From contig CAINLJ010000013.1 of NCBI GenBank assembly GCA_903850335.1, positions 43,142-107,141 on the forward strand: DNA of 64,000 nucleotides, in the 5' to 3' direction. How positions within the stretch are numbered: position 1 is the first letter of the stretch; each line of letters opens with the position of its first letter. Made by a program: the position numbers and the translations under genes. Source of the DNA: an uncultured Bacteroidia bacterium. GTDB taxonomy: Bacteria; Bacteroidota; Bacteroidia; Bacteroidales; Prolixibacteraceae. Of the stretch, positions 46,879-55,719 are shown piece by piece. The notes under the pieces were generated by a model, which worked only from the letters and a program-made list of their open reading frames with translations, was not told the DNA's origin and did not search any database.

Positions 46879-47805
46879 ATGAGAGTCCCTATTAAGATTC
46901 TGTATCAGCAGGCATATGGGAAGTATGGCATCGGGGCATTTAATGTTTTCGATGCCGGGCAGGTGCATGGTGTATTCCGGGGAGCCTCAAGATCTTCGGC
47001 ACCTGTAATCATTCAGCTTACCCCGGTTGCCCGTGATTACATGAATCCTGAAATGCTTGAAGGAATAATTTCAGCCGCAGAGAAGATTTATCCTGACGTC
47101 ACATTTACTATGCATCTCGATCATGGGAATTTCAACCATTGTCTGGATGCTATTAATTCCGGAAATTATAATTCAATTATGATTGATGCCTCGCATGAAT
47201 CGTATGATGAAAATATCCGGATTACCTCCGAAATCGTCGATCTTGCTCATGACAAAGGGATTGCAGTTGAAGCGGAACTTGGTATTTTAAGTGGTGTCGA
47301 AGACGATCTTTCAATAGATGAAAAACATGCCCGCTACACCGATCCGCGACAGGCTGAAGAGTTTGTTCAGCGAACAAATTGCGACAGTCTCGCAGTCGCC
47401 GTTGGAACCAGTCATGGCGCATACAAATTTTCAGGAGGCGAAGGTTTGCAGCTAAATATTCTGAGAGAATTACAACAACGGATGCCCCGGTTCCCATTTG
47501 TTTTGCATGGTGCTTCTGCGGTTCCGATGGAGGAAGTGACACGCATAAATAAGGCAGGAGGGAAGATTAGCGAAGGAGCTAAAGGAGCCGACGACAATGA
47601 ATTACTCCAGGCAATAGATTACGGCGTTTGTAAGGTCAATATTGCAACAGATATGCGGCTGATCTGGACCCGCGTTCACCGGGAATTCTTCTTAAACTCC
47701 CCTGAACTCTTTGATATGGTAGTGCCGGGCAGGGTTTATATGAATGAGCTTGAGACTTTTGTAGCTAAAAAATGCAACTTTTTAAAATCCGGTAACAGAA
47801 ATTAA
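46879..47805 (+). CDS. iolJ: Class II aldolase, probable IolJ (6-phospho-5-dehydro-2-deoxy-D-gluconate aldolase)
   Basis: The 308-residue protein is a class II fructose-bisphosphate-type aldolase: FTMHLDHGN carries catalytic and zinc residues, and AVAVGTSHGAYKF, FVLHGASAVP and GVCKVNIATDMR follow. In the inositol pathway this enzyme splits 6-phospho-5-dehydro-2-deoxy-D-gluconate into dihydroxyacetone phosphate and malonic semialdehyde. The assignment to IolJ rather than FbaA rests on its position 3 bp upstream of iolB and within a complete iol set; sequence alone does not separate the two. The gap before it (46788-46878) contains short ACTGGC/ACCGGT-type repeats. Confidence 0.82.
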   Translation: MRVPIKILYQQAYGKYGIGAFNVFDAGQVHGVFRGASRSSAPVIIQLTPVARDYMNPEMLEGIISAAEKIYPDVTFTMHLDHGNFNHCLDAINSGNYNSIMIDASHESYDENIRITSEIVDLAHDKGIAVEAELGILSGVEDDLSIDEKHARYTDPRQAEEFVQRTNCDSLAVAVGTSHGAYKFSGGEGLQLNILRELQQRMPRFPFVLHGASAVPMEEVTRINKAGGKISEGAKGADDNELLQAIDYGVCKVNIATDMRLIWTRVHREFFLNSPELFDMVVPGRVYMNELETFVAKKCNFLKSGNRN

Positions 47806-47807
47806 TA

Positions 47808-48701
47808 ATGAAAAAAGACAAAAAATGCCCATTACTGATTAAACCGTACAATAATCCTGTTTATCAGAGCTTTACAAGTCAAGATGCCGGATGGGAATAT
47901 CTGAATTTTGAGGCACGGATTCTGAATAAGGGTGAACAATGGGAAGACAACACCGGGAATCATGAATTGCTCATCGTATTAATGGGAGGCAATTTTTCTG
48001 TCCATTCTGAATTAGGCGATTGGGCAACTGGGAACGGTCGTAAAGATGTATTCAGTGGATTTCCACACGGATTGTACCTTCCTCCGCAAACTACGTTCAC
48101 CTTGACTGCAGATAGTGAAATCCTCGATATAGCTTCCTGTCGGGTAAAATCCGACAAGAGATATCCGGCCTCCTTCATAACTCCCGACGATGTTGAGAAA
48201 ATGGGAATCGAACACCGTGGTGGTGATAATGCAAGCCGCCAGATCAACAGGCTCCTCCCTCCAGGATCTGAATGTCATAAACTTGTTTGTGTGGAGGTCT
48301 ATACACCATCAGGAAACTGGAGCTCCTTCCCTGCCCACAAACACGATGAGCGAAAGACCGATCCGGTTACCGGGAAAATCCTTGAGGCCAGTCTCGAAGA
48401 GATTTATTTTTATAAGATTGATAAACCTCAGGGGTTCGCTTTGCAAAAAGTTTATACCTGCGACCGCAGTCTTGACGAGATTGCCGAAGCCCATAACAAC
48501 GATGTTGTGTTGATCCCAAAAGGATACCATCCTGTAATTGCTGGTCATGGGTACAACGTTTATTATCTGAATTTTCTGGCGGGAAGTGATCAAAGCCTTG
48601 CCAGTAGCGACGATCCTGATCACAAATGGATTTACGGAACCTGGAAAGGTATGGATCCAAGGATTCCAATGGTGACAAAGCGAATGAATAATAATGAATG
48701 A
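47808..48701 (+). CDS. iolB: 5-deoxy-glucuronate isomerase
   Basis: The 297-residue bicupin matches IolB over its full length. The visible metal site region is FPAHKHDERKTDPVTG, with EASLEEIYFYKID, QGFALQKVYTCDRSLDE and VVLIPKGYHPVIAGHGYNVYYLNFLAG following. IolB converts 5-deoxy-D-glucuronate, produced by IolD, into 5-dehydro-2-deoxy-D-gluconate, the substrate of IolC. It begins 3 bp after iolJ and ends 16 bp before iolC, so translation is probably coupled. The length agrees with the family (about 270-300 residues). Confidence 0.95.
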   Translation: MKKDKKCPLLIKPYNNPVYQSFTSQDAGWEYLNFEARILNKGEQWEDNTGNHELLIVLMGGNFSVHSELGDWATGNGRKDVFSGFPHGLYLPPQTTFTLTADSEILDIASCRVKSDKRYPASFITPDDVEKMGIEHRGGDNASRQINRLLPPGSECHKLVCVEVYTPSGNWSSFPAHKHDERKTDPVTGKILEASLEEIYFYKIDKPQGFALQKVYTCDRSLDEIAEAHNNDVVLIPKGYHPVIAGHGYNVYYLNFLAGSDQSLASSDDPDHKWIYGTWKGMDPRIPMVTKRMNNNE

Positions 48702-48717
48702 ATTAAGAAATTGAAAT

Positions 48718-49731
48718 ATGATAGAAAAAACGTACGATGTGATCACCTACGGCCGGTCATCTATTGATCTTTATTCTGCAAATATAGGAGCCGATTTCGT
48801 GGATATCCAGTCCTTCAATGCATACGTAGGGGGATCTCCGCTGAATATGGCAGTTGGGACAAAGCGTCTTGGCCTTCGGTCCGCCCTGATAACGGCTATT
48901 GGTCAGGATCAGGTAGGCGATTTTCTTCTCAACTTTCTGAATAAGGAAGGGGTGGAAACGAAATTCATTCCACGCAAACCCGGATTCCGCACAAGTGCTG
49001 TTGTTCTTGGAATTCAGCCACCTGACAATTTTCCCCTGGTTTACTACCGTGAGAATTGCGCAGATTCTAAGGTTACAATTGATGATGTAATCTACGCGAA
49101 TGTCAGCGATTGCAGATTATTTGAAATATCGGCTACAGCACTTAATGTTGAACCCTCACGGTCGGCCGGATTTTTTGCCGCAGAGGAGGCAGTTAAGCAT
49201 GAAGTACCCATTTTAATCGATCTTGACTTTCGCGCAGACCAATGGCATGACCCTCGTTCCTTCGGAGTAACCACGCGTGCTTACCTTCAAAATTGTACAA
49301 TTGCACTTGGAACGGAGGAGGAAATTCTTGCTACAATGCTAAGTGATCCTAACCAGATAAAGATAACCAACCAGCAAATTTCTGCTCCCGAAATTCGCGG
49401 AAATGTAGATGCTGCGATCCGGAAAATTATGGCTCTTGGCATCGAAGCCCTGATTGTTAAACGCGGAGCAAAGGGATCTTCAGTATTCCTGAAGAATGGA
49501 GATGTGATCGATGTTCCCGGCTTTAAGGTTGATGTGATGAATGTTCTCGGAGCCGGAGATGCCTTTGCAAGCGGATTCATTTATGGTTACCTCAACGGCT
49601 GGGACTGGTATAAATCTTGCCGGATGGGGAATGCGTGTGGTGCAATTCTGGTTACAAAACCCGGTTGCTCCAATTTCAACCCTACACTGGATGAAGTGAT
49701 GAAATTCATTGAAGAGAAGGGTGGATTCTAA
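48718..49731 (+). CDS. iolC: 5-dehydro-2-deoxygluconokinase
   Basis: The 337-residue PfkB-family kinase has the N-terminal signature FNAYVGGSPLNMAVGTKRLG. The C-terminal ATP-site motif is NVLGAGDAFASGFIYGYLNG, with the catalytic base D281. IolC phosphorylates 5-dehydro-2-deoxy-D-gluconate at position 6 for cleavage by the aldolase IolJ. The order iolJ-iolB-iolC-iolD and the absence of other PfkB substrates in the cluster support the specific name. It lies 16 bp downstream of iolB. Confidence 0.93.
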   Translation: MIEKTYDVITYGRSSIDLYSANIGADFVDIQSFNAYVGGSPLNMAVGTKRLGLRSALITAIGQDQVGDFLLNFLNKEGVETKFIPRKPGFRTSAVVLGIQPPDNFPLVYYRENCADSKVTIDDVIYANVSDCRLFEISATALNVEPSRSAGFFAAEEAVKHEVPILIDLDFRADQWHDPRSFGVTTRAYLQNCTIALGTEEEILATMLSDPNQIKITNQQISAPEIRGNVDAAIRKIMALGIEALIVKRGAKGSSVFLKNGDVIDVPGFKVDVMNVLGAGDAFASGFIYGYLNGWDWYKSCRMGNACGAILVTKPGCSNFNPTLDEVMKFIEEKGGF

Positions 49732-49800
49732 AAACTGCTTAAATTTTAATCATCAATTTATTAGATATGAATTCTGAAAAAAATATGCTGCAGGCATAAA

Positions 49801-49904
49801 ATATGGGTAGAAAGAAAATTCTCTATTGAAATCTCGTCCCGTACGGGACGAAACCTTGTTATATTTTATCTGCTTTTCTACCCATATCTAATCCCTGGCG
49901 GGAT
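49801..49904. repeat. Interspersed stem-loop repeat between iolC and iolD
   Basis: Perfect 13-bp arms ATATGGGTAGAAA (49801-49813) and TTTCTACCCATAT (49875-49887) enclose an 18-bp perfect palindrome TCGTCCCGTACGGGACGA (49834-49851). A second small hairpin, ATCCC-TGGC-GGGAT, follows at 49891-49904. I recall very similar GTCCCG/CGGGAC plus TTTCTACCCATAT elements as dispersed repeats in Bacteroidota genomes. It may attenuate expression or stabilise the iol mRNA; this is not shown. Confidence 0.75.
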
Positions 49905-49994
49905 AGAAAAAAACAGAAAGAGTACAAAATAGGCCGCAAGCCGCCAGAAGCTTTTCTTAAATAATACAAACCTGGATTGAAAAATTTTACCACT

Positions 49995-51857
49995 ATGAAA
50001 ACAAATCGATTGACCGTTGGACAAGCTGTAGTGAGGTTCCTGAAAAACCAGTATATTGAGCGTGATGGCATTGAGAGCCCGTTTTTTGCCGGATGTCTTG
50101 GAATCTTTGGTCATGGTATAATAGCCGGCGTAGGTCAGGGCCTGACCCAAAACACCGACTTCCGGTATATCATGACCCGCAATGAACAGTCTTCGGTTCA
50201 TATTGCCATGGCGTATGCGAAGATGAAAAACCGCTTAGGCACCTTCGCTTGTATCTCGTCTATTGGACCCGGTGCAACAAACATGATCACCGGAGCAGCC
50301 TGTGCAACGATAAACCGCATTCCTGTGCTGATCATACCGGGCGATATTTTTGCAAGACGTGATGTAGCGCCTGTATTACAACAACTTGAGTCTCAAACAA
50401 CACAGGATATTTCAGTTAATGACTGTTTTAAACCGGTATCCAAATACTGGGACAGGATAAACAGAGCCGAACAACTCATTACCTCACTGCCTGAGGTAAT
50501 GCGCGTGCTCACCTCTCCGGCCGACACCGGTGCCGTAACACTTTGCTTACCACAGGATGTTCAGGCTGAAGCATTTGACTTTCCAGAAGAGCTGTTCCGA
50601 AAACGTGTTTGGAGGATTGCAAGACCCCGCCCGGACAGCAACCTGATCAAAGAAGCAGCCCGGCTTATCAGGGCCTCAAGGAGACCCGTGATTATAACAG
50701 GCGGTGGAACAATTTACAGCGAGGCCACCGAAATTCTGCAGAATCTCGCAGAAACTACCGGCATCCCTGTCACAGAGACTTTTGCCGGGAAGGGAGCCCT
50801 TCCTTTTAACCATCCTTCAAACCTAGGTGCCGTTGGTGCAACCGGAACACCCGGAGCAAATGAAATCACAGGAGAAACCGATCTTGTAATTGGAATTGGG
50901 ACTCGTTACAGTGACTTTACAACGGCATCAAAAACAGCTTTTCAAAATCCGGAAGTAAAATTCATCAATATCAATATTGCAGACTTCGATTCAGGAAAAC
51001 ACAGTGCGCTGCCACTTACGGGTGACGCCAGGGTTTGCCTCGAAGAGCTCTCCGGACTATTATGCGACTACAAAGTTGATGAAGAATATAGAAATCATGT
51101 TGCTGCACTTAGTGCTTCATGGGACACTCAGGTAGCTGAATTCTATACGGTTAAGGGTGATCTTCCTGTAAGTCAGCCAGAAGTAGTTGGTGCAGTAAAT
51201 GAATTTGCCGGACCTCGTGACGTGGTATTATGTGCTGCAGGCAGTCTTCCGGGCGATCTGCATAAACTCTGGAGAACTCGCGATCCGAAAGGATTTCACC
51301 TCGAATATGGTTATTCAACAATGGGTTATGAAATAGCTGCAGGCATCGGTGCAAGAATGGCCTGCCCCGACCGTGAGATCTTTGTAATGGTCGGAGATGG
51401 TAACTACCTGATGATGAACAACGAAATTGTCACCGCGATACAGGAAGGGATCAAATTCAACATAATCTTATTAAACAATAATGGTTTTGCAAGCATAGGC
51501 GGATTATCGCAAGTGGTTGGTTCAGAGAGATTCGGAACCAAATACAGATACCGTGATGAGGAGACCGGTCTTCTCACCGGCGACATCCTCCCTGTCGACT
51601 TTGCCCAAAACGCACGTAGTCTCGGGGCACATGTGATCGAGGCTCATGATATTAACTCACTGAAACTGGCCCTTGCTGAGGCAAAATCTCAAACGCAGAC
51701 CACAGTAATTACAATTGAGACAAGCCTGACAAAAGGCGTTCCCGGTTATGCCTGGTGGGAAGTTGCAATAGCCGAAGTTTCGGAGATCGCGAGTGTTCAA
51801 CAGGCTCGTTCCGAATATTTGGAGCACAAGAAGAAACAGAGATATTATTTAGGATGA
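49995..51857 (+). CDS. iolD: 3D-(3,5/4)-trihydroxycyclohexane-1,2-dione hydrolase
   Basis: I start at ATG 49995 ([16 protein letters not shown]), because IolD proteins begin this way; an in-frame TTG at 49977 would add six residues. The 620-residue protein is a thiamine-diphosphate enzyme. The cofactor-activating Glu is in [16 protein letters not shown] (E64), [19 protein letters not shown] follows, and the C-terminal TPP-binding motif runs from [12 protein letters not shown] to [12 protein letters not shown]. IolD opens the ring of trihydroxycyclohexanedione to give 5-deoxy-D-glucuronate. The length fits the family. A 263-bp gap with a stem-loop repeat separates it from iolC and a heptamer repeat lies just after it, but the order still supports one operon. 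Confidence 0.95.
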   Translation: MKTNRLTVGQAVVRFLKNQYIERDGIESPFFAGCLGIFGHGIIAGVGQGLTQNTDFRYIMTRNEQSSVHIAMAYAKMKNRLGTFACISSIGPGATNMITGAACATINRIPVLIIPGDIFARRDVAPVLQQLESQTTQDISVNDCFKPVSKYWDRINRAEQLITSLPEVMRVLTSPADTGAVTLCLPQDVQAEAFDFPEELFRKRVWRIARPRPDSNLIKEAARLIRASRRPVIITGGGTIYSEATEILQNLAETTGIPVTETFAGKGALPFNHPSNLGAVGATGTPGANEITGETDLVIGIGTRYSDFTTASKTAFQNPEVKFININIADFDSGKHSALPLTGDARVCLEELSGLLCDYKVDEEYRNHVAALSASWDTQVAEFYTVKGDLPVSQPEVVGAVNEFAGPRDVVLCAAGSLPGDLHKLWRTRDPKGFHLEYGYSTMGYEIAAGIGARMACPDREIFVMVGDGNYLMMNNEIVTAIQEGIKFNIILLNNNGFASIGGLSQVVGSERFGTKYRYRDEETGLLTGDILPVDFAQNARSLGAHVIEAHDINSLKLALAEAKSQTQTTVITIETSLTKGVPGYAWWEVAIAEVSEIASVQQARSEYLEHKKKQRYYLG

Positions 51858-51872
51858 GAATATGTGGCAATG

Positions 51873-52025
51873 GCAGCTGGGAACTGGGAAGTGGGAACTG
51901 GGAAGTGGGAACTGGGAAGTGGGAACTGGGAAGTGGGAACTGGGAACTGAGCACTGGGAACTGGGCACTGGGAACTGGGCACTGGGCACTGGGCACTGGG
52001 GAATGGGAACCGGGGAATGGCAGTG
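51873..52025. repeat. Heptamer tandem repeat, about 21 units
   Basis: Beginning 15 bp after the iolD stop there are about 21 contiguous 7-bp units with the consensus GGRANTG (mostly GGAACTG, GGAAGTG and GGCACTG). All frames stay open because seven is not a multiple of three, which gives false low-complexity ORFs on both strands. The remaining 52026-52168 contains CAAGTAGCAAATAGCGAG-type degenerate repeats and no gene. Copy number is likely to vary between strains. Confidence 0.9.
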
Positions 52026-52168
52026 TAAATCAGGACTTAAGTAAATCGGTCGTCAGACAGGAGCAACCTGCCAGTGGCAAGTAGCAAATAGCGAGTCGTC
52101 AGCCGCAAGAGAATGAACGAAAAATAACAATAAATAGCAAAAACACTCAATCTCTCAAAAAAAAGTAA

Positions 52169-53641
52169 ATGTCAACAATTTTAAAAAATTACATTAATGG
52201 TCAATGGGTTGAAAGCAAGAGCGATATAAGGCTTAACGTGATCAATCCGGCTACCGGGTTAAGGCTATGCAGAGTGCCAGCCGGATGCAGTGAGGACATT
52301 CAGAATGCTGCCGGCTTAGCTAATGAGGCCTGGATTGGCTGGAGAAATACTCCTGCTACGCAACGCGTGCAATATCTGTTCAAAATGAAACAAATCCTTG
52401 AAGCTCATACAGACGAGATTGCTGAGATTTGTACAAAGGAGTGCGGTAAAACATTTGCAGAGTCAAGGGCTGAAATGACAAGGGCAATCGAGAATATTGA
52501 GGTAGCTTGCGGGATTCCCACCCTGATGCAGAGTGTATTCTCTGAAGATATTGCGACTGGTGTTGATGAGTTTGTGATCCGTCAGCCATTGGGAGTGGGA
52601 GCATGTATCTCACCCTTTAACTTCCCGATAATGATACCGTTCTGGTTTATGCCTTACGCTATTGCCTGTGGAAATACATACATTGTCAAGCCTTCGGAAA
52701 AGGTTCCCATGACAATGACAAGGATATTTGAGTTATTCGAAGAGTTAAATCTGCCCAAGGGTGTTCTGAATATGGTGCATGGCGGAAGGGAAACTGTGGA
52801 TGCAATTCTTGAAAATCCCTTTATACCTGCTATAAGTTTCGTTGGATCTACCGCAGTCGCAAAACACGTGTATCAAACCGGTACCCTCCACGGGAAAAGA
52901 GTACAGGCTCAGGGAGGTGCAAAGAATGCGGTCGTGGTGATGCCGGATGCTGATGCGGAAACTACAGTCAAAATAATAGCAGACAGCGCTTTTGGATGTG
53001 CCGGACAAAGATGTCTCGCAGCCTCGGTAGTAATCACAGTAGGCGAAGCATCAGAAAAAATCACTTCGGATATTGTTGCTCTTGCCCACTCAAAAAAGAC
53101 AGGTAATGGGATGGTCCATGATATCGATATGGGTCCTGTGATCTCCATGGAAAGTAAGGACCGTATTATTAAACTGATACAGACAGGCATTGATGAGGGA
53201 GCAGAACTTCTGCTCGACGGCCGTGACGTCAAGGTTACCGGTTTTGAAGACGGGAACTTCATTGGTCCAACGATACTTGGAAAAGTAAGTCCTGAAAGCG
53301 AGGTGTATAAGACAGAAATCTTTGGTCCGGTACTGAGCATAGTTAATGTTCAGTCGCTGGAGGAAGCCATCGATTTGATTAATAACAACCGATACGGGAA
53401 CTCGGCATGCATTTTTACACGAAGTGGTTCAGCCGCCCGCAAGTTCCGTCATAATACGATGGCGGGTAATATTGGTGTAAATATTGGAGTTGCCGCTCCG
53501 ATGGCTTTCTTCCCTTTTAGCGGGTGGAAGGAAAGCTTCTTCGGGGATTTACACGGACAATCTTCACATGCTGTCGAATTTTATACCCAGACCAAGGTAG
53601 TTGTAGAGAGATGGAATGAAGAATGGTCACGAAAATTCTGA
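52169..53641 (+). CDS. iolA: Methylmalonate/malonate-semialdehyde dehydrogenase (CoA-acylating)
   Basis: The 490-residue aldehyde dehydrogenase has the catalytic Cys282 in FGCAGQRCLAAS, SPFNFPIMIPFWFMPYAIA, IVKPSEKVP in the NAD site, QAQGGAKNAVVVMPDAD and the C-terminal IGVNIGVAAPMAFFPFSGWK typical of the MmsA/IolA group. In inositol catabolism it turns malonic semialdehyde into acetyl-CoA, CO2 and NADH, closing the pathway. MmsA of valine degradation is nearly identical in sequence, so the name rests on the iol context. It stands 311 bp after iolD, past the heptamer repeat, and 39 bp before iolE. Confidence 0.93.
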   Translation: MSTILKNYINGQWVESKSDIRLNVINPATGLRLCRVPAGCSEDIQNAAGLANEAWIGWRNTPATQRVQYLFKMKQILEAHTDEIAEICTKECGKTFAESRAEMTRAIENIEVACGIPTLMQSVFSEDIATGVDEFVIRQPLGVGACISPFNFPIMIPFWFMPYAIACGNTYIVKPSEKVPMTMTRIFELFEELNLPKGVLNMVHGGRETVDAILENPFIPAISFVGSTAVAKHVYQTGTLHGKRVQAQGGAKNAVVVMPDADAETTVKIIADSAFGCAGQRCLAASVVITVGEASEKITSDIVALAHSKKTGNGMVHDIDMGPVISMESKDRIIKLIQTGIDEGAELLLDGRDVKVTGFEDGNFIGPTILGKVSPESEVYKTEIFGPVLSIVNVQSLEEAIDLINNNRYGNSACIFTRSGSAARKFRHNTMAGNIGVNIGVAAPMAFFPFSGWKESFFGDLHGQSSHAVEFYTQTKVVVERWNEEWSRKF

Positions 53642-53680
53642 TTCAGAAAGATTATAAACATTTTTACAGCAGATAGAAAA

Positions 53681-54580
53681 ATGATAAAAATTGCAAATGC
53701 TCCATGCTCCTGGGGAGTTCTGGAGTTTGATCTGGATGGCAAGGCTGCCGGATTTGAACAGGTTCTTAATGAGATCCGGGAAACGGGATATGAAGGGAGC
53801 GAGCTCGGTGACTGGGGCTTTATGCCTTCAGTTCCATCTGAATTAAAAGCAGAACTTGATCAGCGTCAGCTCACTATGGTTGGCGCCTTTGTTCCTGTAT
53901 TCCTCAAAGATCCGGCAAAACATTCACAAGGTGCAGAGTTAGCAGTCAAAACAGCCAGGTTAATGGCGGATGCCGGCTTCACAAATGCATTTATCGTTCT
54001 TGCAGATGATAACGGAAGTATAAAAGAACGCACATTAAACGCAGGTAGAGTGACTCCGGAGATGGGACTTTCAGCCTCTGAATGGGAAATCTTTGCTGCC
54101 GGGGCTAATCTGGTTGCAGCCGAAGTAAAGGAGAAAACAGGTCTTCGCACAGTCTTTCATCACCACTGCGCTGGTTATGTTGAAACACCTGAGGAGATTG
54201 ATGAATTACTAAGGTTAACAGATCCGTCTTTGGTAGGACTGGTTTTAGACATGGGGCATTATCAGTTTGGCGGCGGCGATCCCCTCAACGCTCTTAAAAA
54301 ACATAAAAACAGGATCTGGCACATTCACTTTAAAGATTGTCATCCGGGAATTGCCTCAAAATCACGAACCGAGGGTTGGGATTATTTTGAATCTGTCGGT
54401 CATGGTGTGTTCTGTGAACTCGGAAAGGGAGGAGTTAACTTTCCGGATATCGTTGCGGAATTAAAAAAACAGGATTATTCGGGGTGGATTGTTGTTGAAC
54501 AGGATGTCCTTCCAGGAATGGGTAATCCCAAAGTATGTGCCCAACGAAACAGAGACTACATACAATCGCTTGGATTATAA
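53681..54580 (+). CDS. iolE: Inosose dehydratase
   Basis: The 299-residue xylose-isomerase-like TIM barrel begins MIKIANAPCSWGVLEFD, the standard start of IolE. Metal- and substrate-binding strands are visible in FHHHCAGYVETPEEIDELL, VGLVLDMGHYQFGGGDPL, RIWHIHFKDCHPG and GWIVVEQDVL. IolE removes water from 2-keto-myo-inositol (scyllo-inosose) to give the cyclohexanedione that IolD opens. The length matches the family. It is placed between iolA and iolG with short gaps (39 and 31 bp). Confidence 0.95.
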   Translation: MIKIANAPCSWGVLEFDLDGKAAGFEQVLNEIRETGYEGSELGDWGFMPSVPSELKAELDQRQLTMVGAFVPVFLKDPAKHSQGAELAVKTARLMADAGFTNAFIVLADDNGSIKERTLNAGRVTPEMGLSASEWEIFAAGANLVAAEVKEKTGLRTVFHHHCAGYVETPEEIDELLRLTDPSLVGLVLDMGHYQFGGGDPLNALKKHKNRIWHIHFKDCHPGIASKSRTEGWDYFESVGHGVFCELGKGGVNFPDIVAELKKQDYSGWIVVEQDVLPGMGNPKVCAQRNRDYIQSLGL

Positions 54581-54611
54581 ACAGATATCATAATAAAATT
54601 AACCATAAAAA

Positions 54612-55634
54612 ATGAAAAAATTAAGACTTGGAGTTATCGGTACCGGAAGGATTGGCAAGGTTCATATTGCAACATTGGTTCAAAGTGTGCCACAGGCTGA
54701 TGTAATAGCCATTGCTGATGTAAACAGCACTAGTGCCAGTGAAGTAGCCGGTGCCTTTGGCATAAGTACTGTTTTCACAAATTATGAGGATATAATCAAC
54801 CATCCCGACGTTGAAGCAGTAGTAATTTGCTCGCCTACTGATACACATGCCCGGTACATTACAGAGGCGGCACAGGCAGGAAAACATATCTTTTGCGAAA
54901 AGCCGGTTGATTTGACTCTTGGTGTAATTCAGGCTGCTCTGACAGAAGTTGAAAAGGCAGGAGTGAAATTAATGGTTGGTTTTAACCGTCGTTTCGATCC
55001 TAACTTTTTAAAAATAAAACAACTTGTTGAAGAAGGAAAGATAGGTGATCCTCATATTCTTAAAATCACATCACGCGATCCGGCACCTCCACCGGCTGAA
55101 TACAGTGCAGTTTCGGGCGGTATGTTCATGGATATGACTATACATGATTTCGATATGGCAAGGTATATTGCCGGCAGCGAAGTTACTGAGGTCTATACGA
55201 ATGCAGCAGTTCTTGTCGACCCGGAAATTGGTAAGGCAGGGGATGTGGATACAGCAATCATTACACTCACCTTCGCAAACGGGGCCATTGGAGTGATCGA
55301 TAATAGCCGGAAGGCAGTCTATGGCTACGACCAGCGGGTCGAAATCTTTGGTTCTAAGGGGATGGCCTGTGCCGATAATAATTACCCCGAGAATCACAGG
55401 TACTTTGCAGCCGATGGTGTTCATGGCTCATTACCACTTAATTTCTTCATGGAAAGGTATCTTGAAGCTTATGCCAATGAAATGAAGATTTTCTGCAACG
55501 CGGTAGTAAATGACTTACCGCTTCCGGTTTCGGGGGATGATGGCCTGAAATCTGTTGCAATTGCTATGGCAGCAAAAAAATCTTTCTTAGAGCATCGTCC
55601 GGTTAAACTATCCGAGGTTTTAAATGTTAATTAG
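54612..55634 (+). CDS. iolG: myo-Inositol 2-dehydrogenase
   Basis: The 340-residue GFO/IDH/MocA oxidoreductase has a Rossmann motif GTGRIGKVH (G10, G12, G15), the substrate/cofactor loop FCEKPVDLTLG with a conserved Lys, MVGFNRRFDPNF, and MFMDMTIHDFDMARYI carrying the catalytic His/Asp region. IolG oxidises myo-inositol to 2-keto-myo-inositol with NAD+, the first step of the pathway. Some relatives act on scyllo-inositol or on sugars, but the neighbouring iolE, iolD, iolB and iolC support the name. The SusC gene of pair 3 begins 85 bp downstream without a visible terminator, so the two may be cotranscribed. Confidence 0.93.
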   Translation: MKKLRLGVIGTGRIGKVHIATLVQSVPQADVIAIADVNSTSASEVAGAFGISTVFTNYEDIINHPDVEAVVICSPTDTHARYITEAAQAGKHIFCEKPVDLTLGVIQAALTEVEKAGVKLMVGFNRRFDPNFLKIKQLVEEGKIGDPHILKITSRDPAPPPAEYSAVSGGMFMDMTIHDFDMARYIAGSEVTEVYTNAAVLVDPEIGKAGDVDTAIITLTFANGAIGVIDNSRKAVYGYDQRVEIFGSKGMACADNNYPENHRYFAADGVHGSLPLNFFMERYLEAYANEMKIFCNAVVNDLPLPVSGDDGLKSVAIAMAAKKSFLEHRPVKLSEVLNVN

Positions 55635-55719
55635 GGTATATTTACAAAAATTAACGTTTAGGCTTATAATCATATATGCGTTCACACTTACTATTTATTA
55701 ATCACTAGATTTAATTAAC

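Noticed and set aside
48309..48746. 145-residue minus-strand ORF over iolB and iolC
   Set aside because: It is antisense to two well-supported iol genes, with composition typical of a frame shadow.
49801..49904. CRISPR array or tRNA in the palindromic region
   Set aside because: There are no regularly spaced direct repeats with unique spacers and no cloverleaf; the structure is a nested inverted repeat. No CRISPR array, tRNA or rRNA was found anywhere in the window.
51862..52044. Low-complexity ORFs over the heptamer array on both strands
   Set aside because: A 7-bp period keeps every frame open; the predicted peptides are seven-residue echoes of the repeat with no coding signature.
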